Below, piece after piece: positions 62,284 through 64,000 of a stretch of DNA of 64,000 bases; positions within the stretch are counted from its first letter, which is position 1, and each line of letters opens with the position of its first letter. Under the pieces are notes generated by a model that did no database searches, was not told the origin of the DNA, and saw only the letters and a program-made list of their open reading frames with translations. The position numbers and the translations under genes are program-made. Origin of the DNA: Streptomyces sp. NBC_00457 (lineage in GTDB: Bacteria > Actinomycetota > Actinomycetes > Streptomycetales > Streptomycetaceae); NCBI RefSeq assembly GCF_036014015.1, contig NZ_CP107905.1, forward strand, positions 7,688,001 through 7,752,000. The letters run 5' to 3'.

Positions 62284-62706
62284 ATGAGGTTGACCCGACC
62301 GATGCTCGCGCTCGTCGGCGCGGCGGCGGCACTGGCGCTGACGGGCTGCGGCTCCGGCGACGACCAGGCGGCCGTACCGGAGACGGCGACCGGGAGCCTG
62401 GAGCAACTGGCCGCCGAGGCGAAGTGCAAGCCGGACCTGCAGACCGACGCCGATGAGCTCCGCCAGGCCATCTGCAAGACCGGCAAGGAGAAGTACGTCC
62501 TCGCCACCTTCGCCACCGACCGCGGCCAGCGTGAGTGGCTGAACGGGGCGAAGGACTACGGCGGCTACTACCTCGTCGGCCGCAAGTGGGTCGCCGTGGG
62601 CCAGGAGAAGACGGTCACGACGCTGCAGAGCAAGCTCGGCGGGACCATGGAGGAGGGCTCCGAGCACATGAACCCCGGTGGCAGTCACAACAGCGGCAGT
62701 CACTGA
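62284..62706 (+). CDS. Small hypothetical lipoprotein
   Basis: A 140-residue lipoprotein whose signal peptide ends in the lipobox ALTGC (Cys at about residue 22). The mature part is Asp/Lys-rich with two cysteines (EAKCKPDLQ, AICKTGKEKY), probably one disulfide. It contains FATDRGQREWLNGAKDYGGY and ends in a His/Gly/Ser tail. GGAGGA precedes the ATG. Similar short lipoproteins are common in Streptomyces; the function is unknown. Confidence 0.72.
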   Translation: MRLTRPMLALVGAAAALALTGCGSGDDQAAVPETATGSLEQLAAEAKCKPDLQTDADELRQAICKTGKEKYVLATFATDRGQREWLNGAKDYGGYYLVGRKWVAVGQEKTVTTLQSKLGGTMEEGSEHMNPGGSHNSGSH

Positions 62707-62728
62707 CCGCACGGGTTTCGGGGCAAGC

Positions 62729-62764
62729 GAAAGCCGGCGGTGGGAAATCCCACCGCCGGCTTTC
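62729..62764. terminator. Bidirectional terminator between convergent genes
   Basis: A perfect 17-bp stem (GAAAGCCGGCGGTGGGA and complement) with a two-base loop, followed by a CTAG. It serves the lipoprotein gene and the convergent DUF1996 gene. Confidence 0.88.
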
Positions 62765-62782
62765 TAGTGTGCTACCGGGTTG

Positions 62783-64000
62783 CTATTGGCAATCCTGGCC
62801 ACTGTTGATGCACTCGACCATCTGGTTCATCGTCTCCTCGTCGAAGAAGTTGATGAAGTCGTTGTGGTCGGTGATCGGCTTGTGCAGCTCGGTCGGGAAG
62901 CCGTCCACCGCGAACGGGTTCACGACCTGTCCGTTCTCGATCTGCGGCGCCGGAACGTCGTAGACCAGACGGGCCTGCAGCTGGGGGATGGCCTGGAAGC
63001 CGTTGGCGCAGCTGCCGTCCTCCTGGACGAAGTCCACGTGGTCACGGTGGTTGGCGCTGTCGATGTTCTGGCCGTCCCAGCAGCTCTGGAAGTTGGACGT
63101 CCGCACCACGGAGCTGCCCTCGGGGCAGATCGGGTACTTGTCCGTCAACTGCCGGTCCTCGAAGCCGGTGCAGCTCCAGTTCGTGTTGGCGTTGGCGAGG
63201 CCGTTGGAGAACGCCTTGGCGTCACCGGTGATGATGCGCAGGGCCTGCGGCATCGCGACGACATCGCTCGTCTTGTTGCCGACGAACTTCAGCTCAGCCT
63301 GGACCGCTTCCTGGATCGGGCCGATGTTGCCTTCCGCGCCGCCACCCAGGTCGTTCGCGTCGAACTCGTCCTCACCGTTCTGCAGGCGCAGCACCGGCCA
63401 GTAGTACGACGACTTGTCGCCCTGGTTCTCGCAGCTGGTGTCGGCCTGGAGGAACTGCTCGTCGCTGGTGAAGGCGTTGTTGTCCTGGTTGCCGACGTAG
63501 TCGTGCGTGTGCTGCGCACCGTTGTCGACACCCGGAGCGACGATCACGTTGTCCGAGTTGTGGTTGTCGTTCCCGTTGGTGCCACAGCTCGTGGTGAAGG
63601 TGCCGGTCGAACCGGAATCCCCGTTGGCGGGGAGCCCGTTTCCATTGACACCCTGCGCGCCGCCGGTCGGCTGGACGGTGGTGATGTCCACGAAGTCGTC
63701 CGCCACCGGGCCGCCCTGCTGGCCCTGGTCCTGACCGTCACCCTGGTCCTGGCCCTGGTCCTGGCCATCGCCCTGGTCCTGGCCCTGATCCTGACCGTCA
63801 CCCTGGTCCTGGCCCTGGTCCTGGCCATCGCCCTGGTCCTGGCCCTGGTCTCCACCGTTGTTGATCTGGTCGGCCGGCACACCCTGGCACTCGGCCAGCT
63901 GGTCGGCCCCCTGCGGAGGCTGACCGCCCGCGTTCCGGATGTTGATGTTCATCCGGTCGATGGTGGCCGCCCGCTTGGACTTCAGCGGGCCGAGGATCGC
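62783..64000 (-). CDS. DUF1996 domain protein, 5' end beyond the window
   Basis: The reading frame stays open from the stop at 62783 to the last base. It begins (incomplete) with [20 protein letters not shown], which is the middle of the protein in full-length relatives that start with a signal peptide. About 60 residues after that segment comes a Gln/Gly/Asp repeat ([10 protein letters not shown] units). The DUF1996 domain follows, with [55 protein letters not shown] and [18 protein letters not shown], including paired cysteines. It is expected to be secreted, possibly a carbohydrate- or cell-wall-related protein. An in-window ATG (63952) is internal and not the true start. Confidence 0.82.
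   Translation of the reverse strand, partial: AILGPLKSKRAATIDRMNINIRNAGGQPPQGADQLAECQGVPADQINNGGDQGQDQGDGQDQGQDQGDGQDQGQDQGDGQDQGQDQGDGQDQGQQGGPVADDFVDITTVQPTGGAQGVNGNGLPANGDSGSTGTFTTSCGTNGNDNHNSDNVIVAPGVDNGAQHTHDYVGNQDNNAFTSDEQFLQADTSCENQGDKSSYYWPVLRLQNGEDEFDANDLGGGAEGNIGPIQEAVQAELKFVGNKTSDVVAMPQALRIITGDAKAFSNGLANANTNWSCTGFEDRQLTDKYPICPEGSSVVRTSNFQSCWDGQNIDSANHRDHVDFVQEDGSCANGFQAIPQLQARLVYDVPAPQIENGQVVNPFAVDGFPTELHKPITDHNDFINFFDEETMNQMVECINSGQDCQ
63716..63850 (-). repeat. Tandem repeat encoding Gln/Gly/Asp-rich linker
   Basis: About 4.5 units of 30 bases encoding [10 protein letters not shown]. Alternate units differ slightly (GACCGTCACC versus GGCCATCGCC), so the exact period is 60 bases. 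It lies inside the DUF1996 gene and is a likely slippage hotspot. Confidence 0.85.

Noticed and set aside
63716..63850. CRISPR-like array
   Set aside because: Units are contiguous with no spacers and encode an in-frame Gln/Gly/Asp linker.

Overview
The window looks like a stretch of a Streptomyces chromosome. Base composition is very GC-rich with strong G/C third positions, GTG and TTG starts are frequent, and the gene set is typical of the genus: a SARP/AfsR-like regulator, GSI-type glnA2, glnE, a MalR-malEFG-aglA maltose locus, secreted amylases and a sedolisin. From memory of the Streptomyces coelicolor locus order, this corresponds to the SCO2220s-SCO2260s region. No tRNA, rRNA or CRISPR array was seen.

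Layout. 1-3.2 kb: an edge-truncated gene, a sialidase, an F420-dependent NADP reductase, a small membrane protein and a site-2 protease. 3.3-8.5 kb: a large SARP/AfsR-like regulator and a convergent DrrAB-type ABC exporter. 8.7-16.4 kb: panB, an MFS pump with a perfect 31-bp operator and its TetR, an endonuclease/exonuclease/phosphatase-family protein, a second MFS pump and a large membrane protein. 16.4-22.4 kb: a remnant of a VOC gene, nadE, a secreted sedolisin and a DUF3105-DUF305 pair. 22.4-24.1 kb: a tiny ORF and glnA2.

24.1-26.8 kb is a decayed mobile island. It holds the last ~80 codons of a tyrosine integrase, a 5'-truncated ATP-binding protein, an HTH/zinc-knuckle protein and a VapBC toxin-antitoxin pair. 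26.8-34.8 kb: a VOC protein, a pyridoxamine oxidase-like protein, glnE, TetR plus APC permease, and an amidohydrolase. 34.8-42.5 kb: a PAP2 enzyme, malR, malEFG and aglA. 42.5-45.5 kb: an overlapping operon of two sensor kinases and one response regulator. 45.7-56.5 kb: a lipoprotein, an I36-like inhibitor, an alpha-amylase, an ActP/DUF485 pair and a 1798-residue double-headed amylase-pullulanase. 56.5-64 kb: a SpoIIE-type phosphatase, a CHMI-like isomerase, TetR, a sigma-like/membrane hybrid, a TPR protein, a lipoprotein and an edge-truncated DUF1996 protein.

How it works together. The starch/maltose genes form a dispersed MalR regulon. Secreted amylase and amylase-pullulanase cut starch and pullulan, MalEFG imports the maltodextrins and AglA hydrolyses them inside the cell. 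CTTGC-type repeats in front of malE and both secreted enzymes are candidate MalR operators, and the two secreted-enzyme genes share a whole promoter-leader module. glnE and glnA2 give the region a nitrogen-metabolism theme.

The most unusual signals are: (i) an inverted duplication of the VOC gene 3' end flanking about 10 kb, consistent with an inversion of nadE-glnA2, with the decayed island at one edge; (ii) a 176-bp MITE-like inverted-repeat element between the malE operator and malE; (iii) a family of at least six intergenic hairpin repeats; and (iv) a sigma-factor-like domain joined to a membrane/extracytoplasmic domain.
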